The notes: generated from the letters alone by a model not told the origin. A stretch of 64,000 nucleotides of DNA from Geodermatophilus africanus (GCF_900107105.1 NZ_FNOT01000007.1:1-64000), one strand, 5' to 3'; shown: positions 25,716 to 35,630, numbered from the stretch's first letter. Translations and numbers: made by a program.

Positions 25716-26816
25716 TCAGGTGTCCAGCAGCTCGCGGACCAGGACACCGACGGCATCGGCCTCGATGAGGAAGCCGTCGTGCCCGTACGGCGAGCTGATC
25801 ACCCGCAGCGGGACGCCGAGGGCGTCGGCCACCTGCTGCTGGAGCGCGAGCGGGTACAGCCGGTCGGTGTCGACACCGGCGACGACGGCGCGCGCGGTGA
25901 CCCGGCCCAGCGCCGCCCGGACCCCGCCGCGGCCGCGGCCCACGTCCCAGGAGTTCATGGCCTCGGTGAGCACCACGTAGCTGCCGGCGTCGAACCGGCG
26001 CGCCAGCTTGTCGGCGTGGTGGTCGAGGTAGGAGGCGACGGCGTAGCGGCCGTCGTCCTGCACCGCGGTGCCGAAGCGTGCGTCGAGTTCCTGGTCGCTG
26101 CGGTAGGTCAGGTGCGCGATCCGGCGGGCCACGCCCAGCCCGGCCACCGGCCCCTCGCCGGGCGGGTGGTCTCCGCCGGCCCACGCGGGGTCGGCGCGGA
26201 TCGCGGCCTGCTGGGTGGTCTGGGTGCCGATCTGGTCGGCGGTCGCCGCGGCGCCCGAGGCGAGGAAGAGCAGCCGCTCCACCCGGTCGGGCAGCGCCAC
26301 CGCCCACTCCAGTGCGCGCATCCCGCCCATCGAGCCGCCGAGCACCGCCGCCCACCGGGGGACGCCCAGCGCGTCGGCGAGCGCGGCCTCGACCCGGACC
26401 TGGTCGGCGACCGTGACGGCCGGGAACCGCGACCCGTACGGGGTCCCGTCGGGCGCGGTCGAGGAGGGCCCCGTCGTCCCCTGGCAGCCGCCCAGGACGT
26501 TGGCGCACACGACGAACAGCCGGTCGGTGTCCAGCGGCGCCCCGGGGCCGACCAGCTCGTCCCACCAGCCCGGTGTCGGGTGCCCCGGGCCGGCGGGGCC
26601 GGCGAGGTGGCTGTCGCCGGTGAGCGCGTGCTCGACGAGGACGGCGTTGCCGCCGCCGGGCGCCGGCGTTCCCCACGTCTCGTAGGCCACCCGCACCCCC
26701 GGCAGCAGGCCGCCGCGCTCCAGCCGCAGCGGTCCGGGCAGGTCGAGGAAGCGACGGTCGCCGGCCGGGTCGCCCTCGCGCCAGCCCCCCGGCCGGGGCG
26801 GGGCCCAGGAGGTCAC
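25716..26816 (-). CDS. metX: Homoserine O-acetyltransferase MetX
   Basis: 366-residue alpha/beta hydrolase-fold transferase. The nucleophile elbow is [14 protein letters not shown] (about residue 160). The Asp lies in [10 protein letters not shown] (~315) and the His in SPYGHDGFL (~345). It activates homoserine as O-acetylhomoserine for direct sulfhydrylation. It follows metY by 16 bp with GTG 26816 as the likely start; GTG 26831 would start right after the metY stop. It is presumably co-controlled with metY by the SAM-sensing leader at 28196-28292. Confidence 0.92.
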   Translation of the reverse strand: MTSWAPPRPGGWREGDPAGDRRFLDLPGPLRLERGGLLPGVRVAYETWGTPAPGGGNAVLVEHALTGDSHLAGPAGPGHPTPGWWDELVGPGAPLDTDRLFVVCANVLGGCQGTTGPSSTAPDGTPYGSRFPAVTVADQVRVEAALADALGVPRWAAVLGGSMGGMRALEWAVALPDRVERLLFLASGAAATADQIGTQTTQQAAIRADPAWAGGDHPPGEGPVAGLGVARRIAHLTYRSDQELDARFGTAVQDDGRYAVASYLDHHADKLARRFDAGSYVVLTEAMNSWDVGRGRGGVRAALGRVTARAVVAGVDTDRLYPLALQQQVADALGVPLRVISSPYGHDGFLIEADAVGVLVRELLDT

Positions 26817-26832
26817 CCGGGCCCCGCCCACC

Positions 26833-28125
26833 TCAGGCCCCCTTCGCGGCGCGGAAGCCGGACTCCAGGTCGGCGAGGATGTCCTCGATGCCCTCCAGGC
26901 CGACGGCCAGCCGGACCAGGCCCGGCGTGACACCGGTGGTCAGCTGCTCCGAGGGCGTCAGCTGCGAGTGCGTGGTCGAGGCCGGGTGGATGACCAGGCT
27001 GCGCACGTCGCCGATGTTGGCCACGTGGCTGTGCAGCTCCAGGGCGTCGACGAACCGCTTGCCGGCCTCGACGCCGCCGTGCAGCTCGAAGGTGAGGACG
27101 GCGCCGGCGCCGCGGGGCGCGTATTTCTGCTGCGCCGCGTGCCAGGGGGACGACGGCAGGCCCGGGTAGTTGACCCGGTCGACCGAGTCGTGTGCCTCGA
27201 GGAACTCCGCGACCCGCTGCGCGTTCGCCACGTGCCGCTCCATCCGCAGCGACAGCGTCTCGATGCCCTGGACGACGAGGAACGCGTTGAACGGCGAGAT
27301 CGCCGGGCCGAGGTCGCGCAGCAGCTGCACGCGGGCCTTGAGCGCGTAGGCCGGCGCGCCCAGGTCGGCGTAGACGACGCCGTGGTAGGTCGGGTCGGGC
27401 TCGGTGAAGCCGGGGTACTTCCCGCTCGTCCAGTCGAAGGTGCCCGAGTCGACGATGAGCCCCGCGATCGCGGTGCCGTGGCCGCCGAGGTACTTGGTCG
27501 CCGAGTGGACCACGACGTCCGCACCGGACTCGATCGGCCGGATGAGGTACGGGGTGGCGATCGTGTTGTCGATGATGAGCGGGACGCCGTTGCGGTGCGC
27601 GACGCCGGCGACGGTCTCGATGTCGAGGACGTCGCCCTTCGGGTTGCCGATCGACTCGGCGTAGAAGGCCTTGGTGTTCTCCTGCACCAGCGACTGCCAG
27701 TTCTCCGGGTCGTCGGGGTCCTCGACGAAGGACACCGAGACGCCCAGCTTGGGCAGCGAGTGGTGCAGCAGGTTGTAGGTGCCGCCGTACAGCGAGGCCG
27801 AGGCGACGACGTGGCTGCCGGCCTCGGCGACGTTGAGGATCGCGAGGGTCTCGGCGGCCTGACCCGACGACACGGCCAGCGCGGCCACGCCGCCCTCGAG
27901 CGAGGCGACGCGCTGCTCGAGCGCGTCCTGCGTCGGGTTCATGATCCGCGTGTAGATGTTGCCCATCTCCGCCAGCGCGAACAGGTCGGCGGCGTGCTGG
28001 GCGTCGCGGAACTGGTAGCTCGTCGTCGCGTAGATCGGCAGCGCGCGGGCGCCGGTCGTGGGGTCGGGGCTGGTGCCGGCGTGGATCTGCCGGGTCTCGA
28101 AGCTCCAGCTCTGGGGGTCGCTCAT
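26833..28125 (-). CDS. metY: O-acetylhomoserine sulfhydrylase MetY
   Basis: 430-residue Cys/Met-metabolism PLP enzyme. Recognisable parts are [10 protein letters not shown] at the start, [11 protein letters not shown] and the PLP Lys in [11 protein letters not shown] (~208). SRLV-type C-terminal residues appear as [18 protein letters not shown]. It makes homocysteine from O-acetylhomoserine and sulfide. ATG 28125 has GAGAGGACG upstream. The ~170-bp leader contains a SAM-IV-like riboswitch. Confidence 0.95.
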   Translation of the reverse strand: MSDPQSWSFETRQIHAGTSPDPTTGARALPIYATTSYQFRDAQHAADLFALAEMGNIYTRIMNPTQDALEQRVASLEGGVAALAVSSGQAAETLAILNVAEAGSHVVASASLYGGTYNLLHHSLPKLGVSVSFVEDPDDPENWQSLVQENTKAFYAESIGNPKGDVLDIETVAGVAHRNGVPLIIDNTIATPYLIRPIESGADVVVHSATKYLGGHGTAIAGLIVDSGTFDWTSGKYPGFTEPDPTYHGVVYADLGAPAYALKARVQLLRDLGPAISPFNAFLVVQGIETLSLRMERHVANAQRVAEFLEAHDSVDRVNYPGLPSSPWHAAQQKYAPRGAGAVLTFELHGGVEAGKRFVDALELHSHVANIGDVRSLVIHPASTTHSQLTPSEQLTTGVTPGLVRLAVGLEGIEDILADLESGFRAAKGA

Positions 28126-28195
28126 GCGGCTCGTCCTCTCGCTCGCGGAGGACCCGCGGCGCGCGAGGACTCCGTCCTTGCCGGGCGGCGGGCGC

Positions 28196-28292
28196 CGTCC
28201 GGCCGGCTCTTCCCCTGGGAGCACCTCAGACGGAGTAGAGGTTGCCGGGCAGCCAGCCAGGTGCTTGTCACTGCCTCTCGTGAGCCAGCGTG
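28196..28292 (-). ncRNA. SAM-IV-like riboswitch upstream of metY-metX
   Basis: Read on the minus strand, the leader has GCTCACGAGAGGCAGTGAC, then CTGGCTGGCTGCCCGGCAACC and GGTGCTCCCAGGGGAAGAGC, in the order and spacing expected of the SAM-IV class. That class is known upstream of methionine genes in Actinomycetales. TCACGAG, GGCAACC and GGTGCTCC...GGGGAAGA are the hallmark blocks. Downstream GC-rich inverted sequences before the metY ATG could hide the ribosome-binding site or terminate. High SAM should reduce metY-metX expression. The class call rests on remembered consensus. Confidence 0.82.
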
Positions 28293-28372
28293 ATCCTAGG
28301 CAGGTCGCCGCCCTCCGCGGAACCGGCGTCCCAGGTGGTGGACACCGCTGCGGCCTGGGAGAGGCTGCCGGG

Positions 28373-29401
28373 GTGCGCGCACTCGTGTTCGAGACCTTCG
28401 GCGGCCCGCTGACCGTGCAGGACGTCCCCGCGCCGGACCCGGCGCCCGGCGGCGTCGTCGTCGAGGTGGCGGCCACCGGCGTCTGCCGCAGCGACTGGCA
28501 CGCCTGGCAGGGGCACGACCCCGACGTCGTCCTGCCGCACGTGCCCGGCCACGAGCTGGCCGGCACCGTTGCTGCCGTCGGGGCCGGCGTGCGGCACTGG
28601 CGGGTGGGCGACCGCGTCACCGTCCCCTTCGTCAACGCCTGCGGCCGCTGCGCGCAGTGCGCCGCCGGGGAGCACCAGGTGTGCGCCCGGCAGACCCAGC
28701 CCGGGTTCACCCACTGGGGCTCGATGGCCGAGTACGTCGCCCTCGACGCGGCCGACGTCAACCTCGTCGCGCTGCCCGAGGACCTGGACCCCGCCACCGC
28801 CGCGAGCCTGGGCTGCCGGTTCGCCACCGCCTTCCGCGCGGTGGCGCAGGTCGCGCGGGTCCGGCCCGGTGAGTGGGTCGCCGTGCACGGCTGCGGCGGG
28901 GTGGGGCTCTCGGCGGTGCAGGTGGCGGTCGCCGCGGGCGCGCGGGTGGTCGCCGTCGACGTCTCCGCGGCGGCGCTGCGGCTCGCCGCCGCCAACGGCG
29001 CGGAACACACGCTGGACGGCGGCGGGGACGTCCCGGCCGCGGTCACCGGACTGACCGGCGGGGGTGCGCACGTCTCCCTCGACGCCCTCGGCGCGGCGGC
29101 GACCTGCGAGAACTCGATCCGGTCGCTGCGGCCGCGGGGCCGGCACGTGCAGATCGGGCTGCTGCCCCCGGCGCAGGGCCGTCCCGCGGTGCCGATGGAC
29201 CTCGTGATCGCCCGCGAGCTGCAGGTGCTGGGCAGCCACGGCATGGCCGCGCACACCTATCCCGAGCTGCTCGGCCTCGTCGCCGCCGGCCGGCTGCGGC
29301 CGCAGGCGCTGGTCACCCGGCGGCTCCCCCTCGACGAGGCCGGTGCCGCGCTGGCCGCGGTGGGCCGGGACCCCGGCATCGCGGTGGTCACCCGCGGCTG
29401 A
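28373..29401 (+). CDS. Zinc-dependent alcohol dehydrogenase (MDR family)
   Basis: 342 residues. The catalytic zinc site is seen in ATGVCRSDWHAW and the following GHELAGTV; the structural zinc site in ACGRCAQCAAGEHQVC. The NAD-binding motif is VHGCGGVGLSAVQVAVAAGA. Start GTG 28373 is in a short divergent spacer with the metY leader. Family members oxidise diverse alcohols; the substrate is unknown. Confidence 0.88.
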   Translation: MRALVFETFGGPLTVQDVPAPDPAPGGVVVEVAATGVCRSDWHAWQGHDPDVVLPHVPGHELAGTVAAVGAGVRHWRVGDRVTVPFVNACGRCAQCAAGEHQVCARQTQPGFTHWGSMAEYVALDAADVNLVALPEDLDPATAASLGCRFATAFRAVAQVARVRPGEWVAVHGCGGVGLSAVQVAVAAGARVVAVDVSAAALRLAAANGAEHTLDGGGDVPAAVTGLTGGGAHVSLDALGAAATCENSIRSLRPRGRHVQIGLLPPAQGRPAVPMDLVIARELQVLGSHGMAAHTYPELLGLVAAGRLRPQALVTRRLPLDEAGAALAAVGRDPGIAVVTRG

Positions 29402-29405
29402 GCGG

Positions 29406-29858
29406 TCAGCTCCCGGGCGCGGCGCTCGTCGTCGGCGCGGCGGGGGTGGGTGGCTGCGGCGTCGTCGGCTCCTCCCCGGCCGGGGTCGGCGCCGGGGTCG
29501 TCCCCGAGGGGGTCTCCTCGCCGCCGGTTTCCCCCGGGGGGAGGGACGTGGGCTCGGGGGTCGGCGACGTCGGTGCCGGGGCCGTCGTGGTCGGCGCGGT
29601 GGTCGCGGGCGGCTCGGCGGGGGCGGTGGTCGCCGGTGTCTGCACCGTCGTCCCGTCGGTGGCCGGCGCCGTCGGCACGTCCGGCGGGCGGACGTAGAGC
29701 CACAGCACGTAGAGCCCGACGAACAGCAGCGCCAGGACGACGGTCGAGGTGCGCGCGCGGCCGAGGTGGTGCGGCACCGAGGACCACCAGCGGCGTGGCG
29801 CGGCGTCCACCGACCGCGCGCGGGTCGGCTCGTCGGGGCCCTCGTGCGGGGTGGTCAC
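29406..29858 (-). CDS. Membrane-anchored protein with Pro/Thr-rich extracellular tail
   Basis: 150 residues. A basic N-terminus is followed by one transmembrane segment (TSTVVLALLFVGLYVLWLYV, ~37-56). The remaining ~90 residues are almost only Pro, Thr, Ala, Glu and Gly with TTAP-like repeats, resembling a cell-wall-spanning stalk. The GTG start overlaps the MscS stop (GTGA), so the two are coupled. No enzyme domain is visible. Confidence 0.65.
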   Translation of the reverse strand: MTTPHEGPDEPTRARSVDAAPRRWWSSVPHHLGRARTSTVVLALLFVGLYVLWLYVRPPDVPTAPATDGTTVQTPATTAPAEPPATTAPTTTAPAPTSPTPEPTSLPPGETGGEETPSGTTPAPTPAGEEPTTPQPPTPAAPTTSAAPGS

Positions 29859-30748
29859 CGGGCACCGTCAGAGGAGGCGGAGAGCTGCCCGGTCGGCGTG
29901 CCGGTCGTCGGCGGCGGCACGGTGAGGCCCGCCTCCCGGAAGGCCTGGACGACGCGGGCGCGCAGGTCGCGGCCGACCTCGAACTGCTTGCCGGGGAGCG
30001 TGCGGGCCACCATCCGGACGTTGACCTGCTCGAGGTCGAGCGTCTCCACGCCCATCACGCTGGGCGGGTCGAGCAGCAGCGGGCGCAGCCGCTGGTCGCG
30101 GAAGGCGTCGGCGCCGACCTCGCGGAGGATGTCGTTGACCCGGCTGACGTCCAGGGTGGTCGGCACCGGCACGTCGACGACGGCGCGCGCCCAGTCGCGG
30201 GAGAGGTTGACGACCTTCACGATCTGCCCGTTCGGCAGCGTGATCACCTCGCCGTTGGGGGAGCGCAGCCGGGTGATCCGCAGCGTGACGTCCTCGATCG
30301 TGCCCTCGGCCGGGTCAACGCCCCCCACCACCGTGATGGCGACGACGTCGCCGAAGCCGTACTGCCGCTCGGTGATGATGAAGAAGCCCGCCAGCACGTC
30401 GCCCACGACCCGCTGCGCGCCGAAGCCCAGCCCGACACCCAGCACGGTCGCCGGGGCCACCAGCCCGCCGATCGGGATGCCGGCCCGGTCCAGCACGGCG
30501 AAGACGGCGATCGCGTAGACCATCACGACCAGCGTCCAGGTGATCACCTGGGTCAGCGAGTGCCGGTGCTTGGCCGCCTCGGAGCGCACGAGGGCGTCGC
30601 CGCCGGTCGCGCGGGCGTCGATGCGGTCGGTGATCTTCTCGCCGACCCAGGCGATGAACCGGGCCAGCAGCACCGACCCCAGGACGAACAGGGCGATCAC
30701 CAGCCCGCGCTCGGCCAGCCAGGTCAGCAGTGGGTTCAGGGGTGCCAT
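29855..30748 (-). CDS. Small-conductance mechanosensitive channel (MscS family)
   Basis: 297 residues with three hydrophobic segments at about 14-35, 70-92 and 93-115. The pore-lining helix and following beta domain read GLGFGAQRVVGDVLAGFF, then IITERQYGFGDVV. VTLRITRLRSPNGEVITLPNG is the conserved MscS beta-domain strand. It should release solutes on hypo-osmotic shock. Its stop overlaps the downstream stalk-protein gene. Confidence 0.9.
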   Translation of the reverse strand: MAPLNPLLTWLAERGLVIALFVLGSVLLARFIAWVGEKITDRIDARATGGDALVRSEAAKHRHSLTQVITWTLVVMVYAIAVFAVLDRAGIPIGGLVAPATVLGVGLGFGAQRVVGDVLAGFFIITERQYGFGDVVAITVVGGVDPAEGTIEDVTLRITRLRSPNGEVITLPNGQIVKVVNLSRDWARAVVDVPVPTTLDVSRVNDILREVGADAFRDQRLRPLLLDPPSVMGVETLDLEQVNVRMVARTLPGKQFEVGRDLRARVVQAFREAGLTVPPPTTGTPTGQLSASSDGAR

Positions 30749-30800
30749 CGCGCTCCAGCCTCCCCGGGGGACGGTGTGGACGCCAACCCCCGTCCCCCGA

Positions 30801-31592
30801 TCAGCGGGGGGCGACGAACAGCGCCTGCGCCGAGCGGCCGATCCGGCCGGTGGCGTCGTGGAGGTCGGCGAAGCATTGCCCGGCGCCCGAGGAGCCGATG
30901 GTGGTGACGGCGTCGACGCCCAGCCAGTCGCCGGCCGGCGGGCGCACCAGGGCGACGGTGAGGTCGACGTTGGCGAACGTGGCCCGCCGCCAGTCCAGCA
31001 CGGCGGAGATGCCGCTGGCCGCGTCGGTCATCACCAGCAGGTGCTGCAGCGGGCTCATCGGCTCGCCCTCGACCAGCGCGCACAGCGGCCGGGTCCACGC
31101 CGCCGCGGGCCCGGGCGCGTTGAATGAGCCGTGCGCGAAGCGCCAGTCCAGCGCCCGGTGGTAGGCGACGTCGGTGGTGAAGAAGGCCGCCGTCTCCGGG
31201 CGGCTCTCCTCCGGCCCGGGCAGCGCGACGGGGGCCTCCGGCGTCCCCTCGACCGCGGAGCTGCGCATCCGCCAGGCGGTCAGCCGCACGAGCGGCCGCT
31301 CCGAGCCGCCCGCGGTGAGCACCGCCTCCAGCAGCTCGATCCGCCGTCCGGGCCGCAGCTGCCGGGCGGCGACCCGCACCGGGCCCACGGGCACCGGCGC
31401 GAGTATGTCGAAGGCCAGCCGCACCGTCTGCCCGTCGGGGATCCCGGTCCCCCGCTCGGCCTCGCGGGCCAGCAGCGCCGCGACCGGCCCGGCGTGCTGC
31501 AGCCCCGGGTCCCACGGCCCGATGGTGAGGTCGGTGGCGAGGAAGCCGTCGCGGTCGGGCACGTAGAGGGCAGCGGGCAGGCCGGGCGTCAC
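30801..31592 (-). CDS. Acyl-CoA thioesterase-like protein (double hot-dog fold)
   Basis: 263 residues. The N-terminal half has WDPGLQHAGPVAALLAREAE and LAFDILAPVPVGPV, and the C-terminal half WRRATFANVDLTVALVRPP and the GSSGAGQCFADLHD motif. This is the TesB-like/thioesterase family layout. The substrate is probably a fatty acyl-CoA. Start GTG 31592. Gaps to its neighbours are 52 bp and 21 bp on the same strand, so cotranscription is possible. Confidence 0.78.
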   Translation of the reverse strand: MTPGLPAALYVPDRDGFLATDLTIGPWDPGLQHAGPVAALLAREAERGTGIPDGQTVRLAFDILAPVPVGPVRVAARQLRPGRRIELLEAVLTAGGSERPLVRLTAWRMRSSAVEGTPEAPVALPGPEESRPETAAFFTTDVAYHRALDWRFAHGSFNAPGPAAAWTRPLCALVEGEPMSPLQHLLVMTDAASGISAVLDWRRATFANVDLTVALVRPPAGDWLGVDAVTTIGSSGAGQCFADLHDATGRIGRSAQALFVAPR

Positions 31593-31613
31593 GATCGCAG
31601 TCTGCCGCCGCGG

Positions 31614-31991
31614 TCAGCCGCCCGAGCGGCGGGTCTCCCACACGGCGAACGCCGTCCACCCGGCGGCGAGCACCGCCGCGACCACCCACAGCCAGCGCAG
31701 CGACGACCCGGTCGGGTTGGCCAGCACCAGCAGGACGGCGACCACCAGCACCGCCCCCGCCAGGGGTGGTGTGCGCAACAGTGTGCCCAGGGTCTCGGGC
31801 CCGGGGACGGTGATGAACACCACCAGGGCGACTCCGAGGAGGAAGGCGCAGAGCGCGGCCGCGTAGCCCGCCGTCGCCCCGAACTCGCCGGGCAGGCCGA
31901 CGGCCCCCAGCCCGCCGAGCACCGCGCCCACCGCCAGCCACAGCAGCAGCTTCCGACGGCGCGCTGACCAGGGCGGACGCAGCTCGCTCAC
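31614..31991 (-). CDS. Small integral membrane protein, unknown family
   Basis: 125 residues, four hydrophobic segments (KLLLWLAVGAVLGGLGAVG, GYAAALCAFLLGVALVVFI, LAGAVLVVAVLLVLA and LRWLWVVAAVLAAGWTAF). GTG 31991 is the start used. A longer frame to 32207 has poor coding character. No named domain recognised. The spacer 31992-32244 toward the BCCT gene contains GC-rich inverted sequence but no element I can name. Confidence 0.6.
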   Translation of the reverse strand: MSELRPPWSARRRKLLLWLAVGAVLGGLGAVGLPGEFGATAGYAAALCAFLLGVALVVFITVPGPETLGTLLRTPPLAGAVLVVAVLLVLANPTGSSLRWLWVVAAVLAAGWTAFAVWETRRSGG

Positions 31992-32244
31992 GATCCGGTG
32001 CCTCCCCCCGTCGCGGCGCCGCCGTCCCGGTCGGGCGGCCGCCTGGCTGCCGGGGGTGTGCCCGGTCGCCGGGGTCGGCACACGGCCCGCCGCCGCCTCC
32101 TCGGCGCGTCCCGCCCGGGTCCCGGCGAGCTTGCACCGCTCCGGGAACGCCCCGACGGTGGAGGGGTTGCCGTCGGCGCCCTGGTGCCGACGGCGCCCGT
32201 CGTCCACTCAGTAGGGAGGCGCGCCGGCACCGGCGCCCACAGTC

Positions 32245-34086
32245 GTGACCACAACACCTGAACGCACCGGCCCACCCGGGGCCACCGAGGCCCACCCCGC
32301 CGTCGCGCAGCCACCACCGTCGCCCGCCGACCGCGGGGGGGCGCTGGACCGGGTCGTCTTCGGGGTCTCCGCCGTCCTCGCCCTGGCCTTCGTCGCCTGG
32401 GGCTTCGCCAGCCCGCAGGGCCTGGGCTCGGCCAGCGGCACCGCCCTCGAGTGGGTGGAGACCAACCTCGGCTGGCTGTTCGTGCTGCTCGCCTCGGCCT
32501 TCGTCGTGTTCGTGGTCTGGCTGGCGGCCGGGCGGTACGGCCGCATCCCGCTGGGCCGCGACGACGAGGAGCCGGAGTTCCGGACGGTGTCCTGGGTGGC
32601 GATGATGTTCAGCGCCGGAATGGGCATCGGGCTGATGTTCTTCGGCGTCAGCGAGCCGCTGGCGCACTACGTCGCCCCGCCGCCGGGCACCGTCGAGGCC
32701 GAGACGCCCGAGGCGCTCAGGACGGCCATGGCGACCACGGTGTTCCACTGGTCGCTGCACCCGTGGGCCATCTACGCCGTCGTCGGCCTGGCGATCGCCT
32801 ACGGCACCTTCCGCCGCGGCCGGCGGCAGCTGATCAGCTCCGCCTTCGCCCCGCTGTTCGGGCGGCACCGCACCGAGGGCTGGGCCGGGAGGGCCATCGA
32901 CGTGCTCGCCATCTTCGCCACGCTGTTCGGGTCGGCGGCGTCGCTCGGGCTCGGCGCGCTGCAAATCGGCAGCGGTGTGGAGATCCTCGGCTGGGTGGGG
33001 GACGCCGGCAACGGGCTGCTGGTGGTCGTCATCGCGGTGCTGACCGCGGCGTTCGTCGCCTCCGCCGTCTCCGGCATCGCCAGGGGCATCCAGTGGCTGG
33101 CCAACACCAACATGGTGCTGGCCGTCGTCCTGGCCGTGTTCGTCTTCGCCGTCGGCCCGACCGTGCTCGTCCTCAACCTGCTGCCCACCACGCTCGGCAC
33201 CTACGTCGCGGAGCTGGGCGACATGGCCGCCCGCACCGAGGCCAGCGGCGGGGACGCGACCGCCGAGTGGCTGCGCGGCTGGACGGTCTTCTACTGGGCC
33301 TGGTGGATCAGCTGGACGCCGTTCGTCGGCCTGTTCATCGCCCGGATCAGCCGCGGCCGCACCATCCGGCAGTTCGTCACCGGCGTCCTGCTGGTGCCCA
33401 GCGTCGTGAGCCTGGTCTGGTTCGCCGTGTTCGGCGGGGCCGGGGTCGCCGCCCAGCGCAGCGGCGTCGACGTCGCCGGGCAGACCACCGCGGAGGGGCA
33501 GCTGTTCGGCGTCCTGGGCACCTACCCGCTCGCCACGGTCATGACCGTGCTGGTCATGGTGCTGGTCGCGATCTTCTTCGTGTCCGGCGCCGACGCCGCC
33601 TCGATCGTCATGGGGTCGCTGTCCGAGCGCGGCACGCTGTCCCCGAGCCGGACGACGGTCGTCTTCTGGGGCGTCGTCATGGGCGCCGTGGCCGCGATCA
33701 TGCTGCTGGTCGGTGGCGACGAGGCCCTCACCGGCCTGCAGAACCTCACGATCATCGCGGCGCTGCCCTTCGCGCTGGTGATGGTGGGCATGGCGGTGTC
33801 GCTGGCCAAGGACGTCCGCTCCGACCCGCTGGTGCTGCGCCGCACGGTCGCGGTGGAGGCGGTCGAGCAGGCCGTCGTCGAGGGCATCACCCGGCACGGC
33901 GAGGACTTCGTGCTGGTGGTCGAGCCCGCGCCGGACGCCGACCGCGACGGCGTCCCGGACACCGCCACCGGCACCACCGTCCTCCCGGCGGCGGAGCGGC
34001 GCGGCTCCGACGGCGACCGGGGCGTGCGCGACGTCCGCTCGCCGCTGTCCGAGGTCACTCCTCCGCTGCCCGGTCGCGACCGATGA
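32245..34086 (+). CDS. BCCT-family transporter (betaine/choline/carnitine)
   Basis: 613 residues with twelve predicted membrane segments. The diagnostic tryptophan-rich TM8 motif is WAWWISWTPFVGLFIARIS followed by RGRT. AGMGIGLMFFGVSEPL is the conserved TM3 glycine segment. The long C-terminal tail (FVLVVEPAPDADRDGVPDTAT...) may sense osmotic stress. It probably imports glycine betaine or a related osmolyte. GTG 32245 is the start given, although the nearest GGGAGG lies well upstream. Confidence 0.88.
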   Translation: MTTTPERTGPPGATEAHPAVAQPPPSPADRGGALDRVVFGVSAVLALAFVAWGFASPQGLGSASGTALEWVETNLGWLFVLLASAFVVFVVWLAAGRYGRIPLGRDDEEPEFRTVSWVAMMFSAGMGIGLMFFGVSEPLAHYVAPPPGTVEAETPEALRTAMATTVFHWSLHPWAIYAVVGLAIAYGTFRRGRRQLISSAFAPLFGRHRTEGWAGRAIDVLAIFATLFGSAASLGLGALQIGSGVEILGWVGDAGNGLLVVVIAVLTAAFVASAVSGIARGIQWLANTNMVLAVVLAVFVFAVGPTVLVLNLLPTTLGTYVAELGDMAARTEASGGDATAEWLRGWTVFYWAWWISWTPFVGLFIARISRGRTIRQFVTGVLLVPSVVSLVWFAVFGGAGVAAQRSGVDVAGQTTAEGQLFGVLGTYPLATVMTVLVMVLVAIFFVSGADAASIVMGSLSERGTLSPSRTTVVFWGVVMGAVAAIMLLVGGDEALTGLQNLTIIAALPFALVMVGMAVSLAKDVRSDPLVLRRTVAVEAVEQAVVEGITRHGEDFVLVVEPAPDADRDGVPDTATGTTVLPAAERRGSDGDRGVRDVRSPLSEVTPPLPGRDR

Positions 34087-34155
34087 GTCGTGGCGGTCGG
34101 CCCCGTCTGTACCTGCGACGGGGCCGACCGGGCCCCACGACGACGGGAGCACACC

Positions 34156-34560
34156 GTGCGCTGGATCTTCGTCAACCTGCCCGTGACCGACCTGGCCGCC
34201 GCCAAGGCGTTCTACGGCGGCCTGGGCTTCGGCTTCAACGAGCAGTTCTCCGACGAGCGGACGGCGTCGGTCGTCGTCGCCGACAACATCGTGGTGATGC
34301 TGCTGACCCGTGACCGGTTCACCGACTTCGTCCCGGAGGGCACCGAGATCGGTGACCCGGCGAAGACGACGACCGTGCTCAACGCGCTGTCAGCCGAGAG
34401 CCGGGAGGAGGCCGACGACCTGCTGGCGCGGGCGCTGGCGTCGGGCGGGCGGCCGTGGCAGCCGGCGCAGGACCAGGGGTTCATGTACGGGGTCAGCTTC
34501 ACCGACCCGGACGGGCACGTCTGGGAGGTCGTCTGCATGGACCCCGCCGCGGTGCAGTGA
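34156..34560 (+). CDS. VOC/glyoxalase-family protein
   Basis: 134 residues from GTG 34156, chosen because GGGAG is about 7 bases upstream and the product then starts WIFVNLPVTDL. Motifs AAAKAFYGGLGF and SFTDPDGHVWEVVCMDP are typical of VOC repeats. An upstream start at 34090 would add a stretch lacking homology-like features. The function may be metal-dependent or a protective binding protein; unknown. Confidence 0.78.
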   Translation: MRWIFVNLPVTDLAAAKAFYGGLGFGFNEQFSDERTASVVVADNIVVMLLTRDRFTDFVPEGTEIGDPAKTTTVLNALSAESREEADDLLARALASGGRPWQPAQDQGFMYGVSFTDPDGHVWEVVCMDPAAVQ

Positions 34561-34606
34561 CCCCCCGGTAGGGGGTTCGGGGTCGGACGGTCGCTACCGT
34601 CGTCCC

Positions 34607-35554
34607 GTGTCCCGTCCTCCGCTCGGTTCCGCGCTGACCGTCGGCGCTGCGGGCCTGCTCGCCGTCAACGGCACCGTCTCCACCCTGGCGCTGCAGGCCG
34701 GCGTCCCCGCGCCGTGGCTGACGGCGCTGCGCTGCGGCGGGGCGGCGGTCGTGCTGCTCGCCGCCCTCGCCGTCGTCGCGCCGGCGCGGCTGCGGGTGTC
34801 CTGGCGGGAGGTGCCGTTCCTGGCCGTCTTCGGGGTGGTCGGCATCGCGCTCACCCAGTGCCTCTACTACGTCGCCATCGGCCGGCTGCCGGTCGGCATC
34901 GCGCTGGTCTTCGAGATGACCGCGCCGGTGTTCATCGCGCTGTGGGTGTGGCTGGTGCGCGGCGAGCGGGTCCGTCGCCGGCTGTGGGGCGCGCTGGGGC
35001 TGTCGCTGTCCGGGCTGGTCCTGGTGGCGGAGGTCTGGCAGGGCGGCGGCTCGCTCGACGCGGGCGGGGTCGCCGCGGCGCTCGCGGCAGCTCTGTGCCT
35101 GGCGACCTACTACCTGATGGGGGAGCGCGGCACGACCACCCGCGACCCGGTGGCGCTCACCTGCTGGAGCTTCGTCGCGGCCGCGCTGTTCTGGGCGGTC
35201 GCCGCGCCGTTCTGGCCGTTCGACCCCGCAGTGCTCGGCGCGTCCGTGCCGGTCTCCCTCGGGACGATCGAGCTGCCGCTGTGGGTGCTGGTCGGCTGGA
35301 TCGTCGTCCTGGGGGCGGCGCTGCCGTTCTGGCTGTCGCTGGCCGCGCTGCGGCACCTGCCGCCGACGACGGCCGGCCTGATCGCCACGGTGGAGCCGGT
35401 GCTGGCGTCGGTCGTGGCCTGGCTGTGGGTGGAGCAGGTGCTCTCCGGCTGGCAGGTGCTCGGCGGCCTCGTCGTCCTCGTGGGCATCGGGCTGGCACAG
35501 ACCGCGCGGTCGGCCCGCCCTCCCGCCCCGGTGCCGGAGGCGGTCCCCGCCTGA
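34607..35554 (+). CDS. EamA-family (DMT) transporter
   Basis: 315 residues with ten hydrophobic segments and two EamA repeats. YYVAIGRLPVGIALVFEMTAPVF and LRHLPPTTAGLIATVEPVLASVVA are the usual repeat signatures. Likely exports an amino acid or small metabolite. GTG 34607. The TGA is followed within two bases by a palindromic element. Confidence 0.85.
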   Translation: MSRPPLGSALTVGAAGLLAVNGTVSTLALQAGVPAPWLTALRCGGAAVVLLAALAVVAPARLRVSWREVPFLAVFGVVGIALTQCLYYVAIGRLPVGIALVFEMTAPVFIALWVWLVRGERVRRRLWGALGLSLSGLVLVAEVWQGGGSLDAGGVAAALAAALCLATYYLMGERGTTTRDPVALTCWSFVAAALFWAVAAPFWPFDPAVLGASVPVSLGTIELPLWVLVGWIVVLGAALPFWLSLAALRHLPPTTAGLIATVEPVLASVVAWLWVEQVLSGWQVLGGLVVLVGIGLAQTARSARPPAPVPEAVPA

Positions 35555-35556
35555 GG

Positions 35557-35630
35557 AAGGACCCCGTCCTCCCCACCCTTCGCAGGCTCAGGGCGGGGCC
35601 CGGGACGGGGCCGGGGCAGGGGGTCCTTTC
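35557..35630 (+). repeat. Palindromic element plus an inverted extra left arm
   Basis: A complete forward copy (35557-35613; arms CCCCGTCC/GGACGGGG) is followed directly by GGGGCAGGGGGTCCTTT (35614-35630). The latter is the reverse left arm of an element whose own right arm is not found. It fills the space to the stop of the minus-strand pseudogene. It is probably another insertion of one element in another. Confidence 0.78.

Noticed and set aside
31992..32207. N-terminal extension of the small membrane protein gene
   Set aside because: The added residues are Arg/Gly/Pro-rich without domain character, and GTG 31991 gives a normal membrane protein start.
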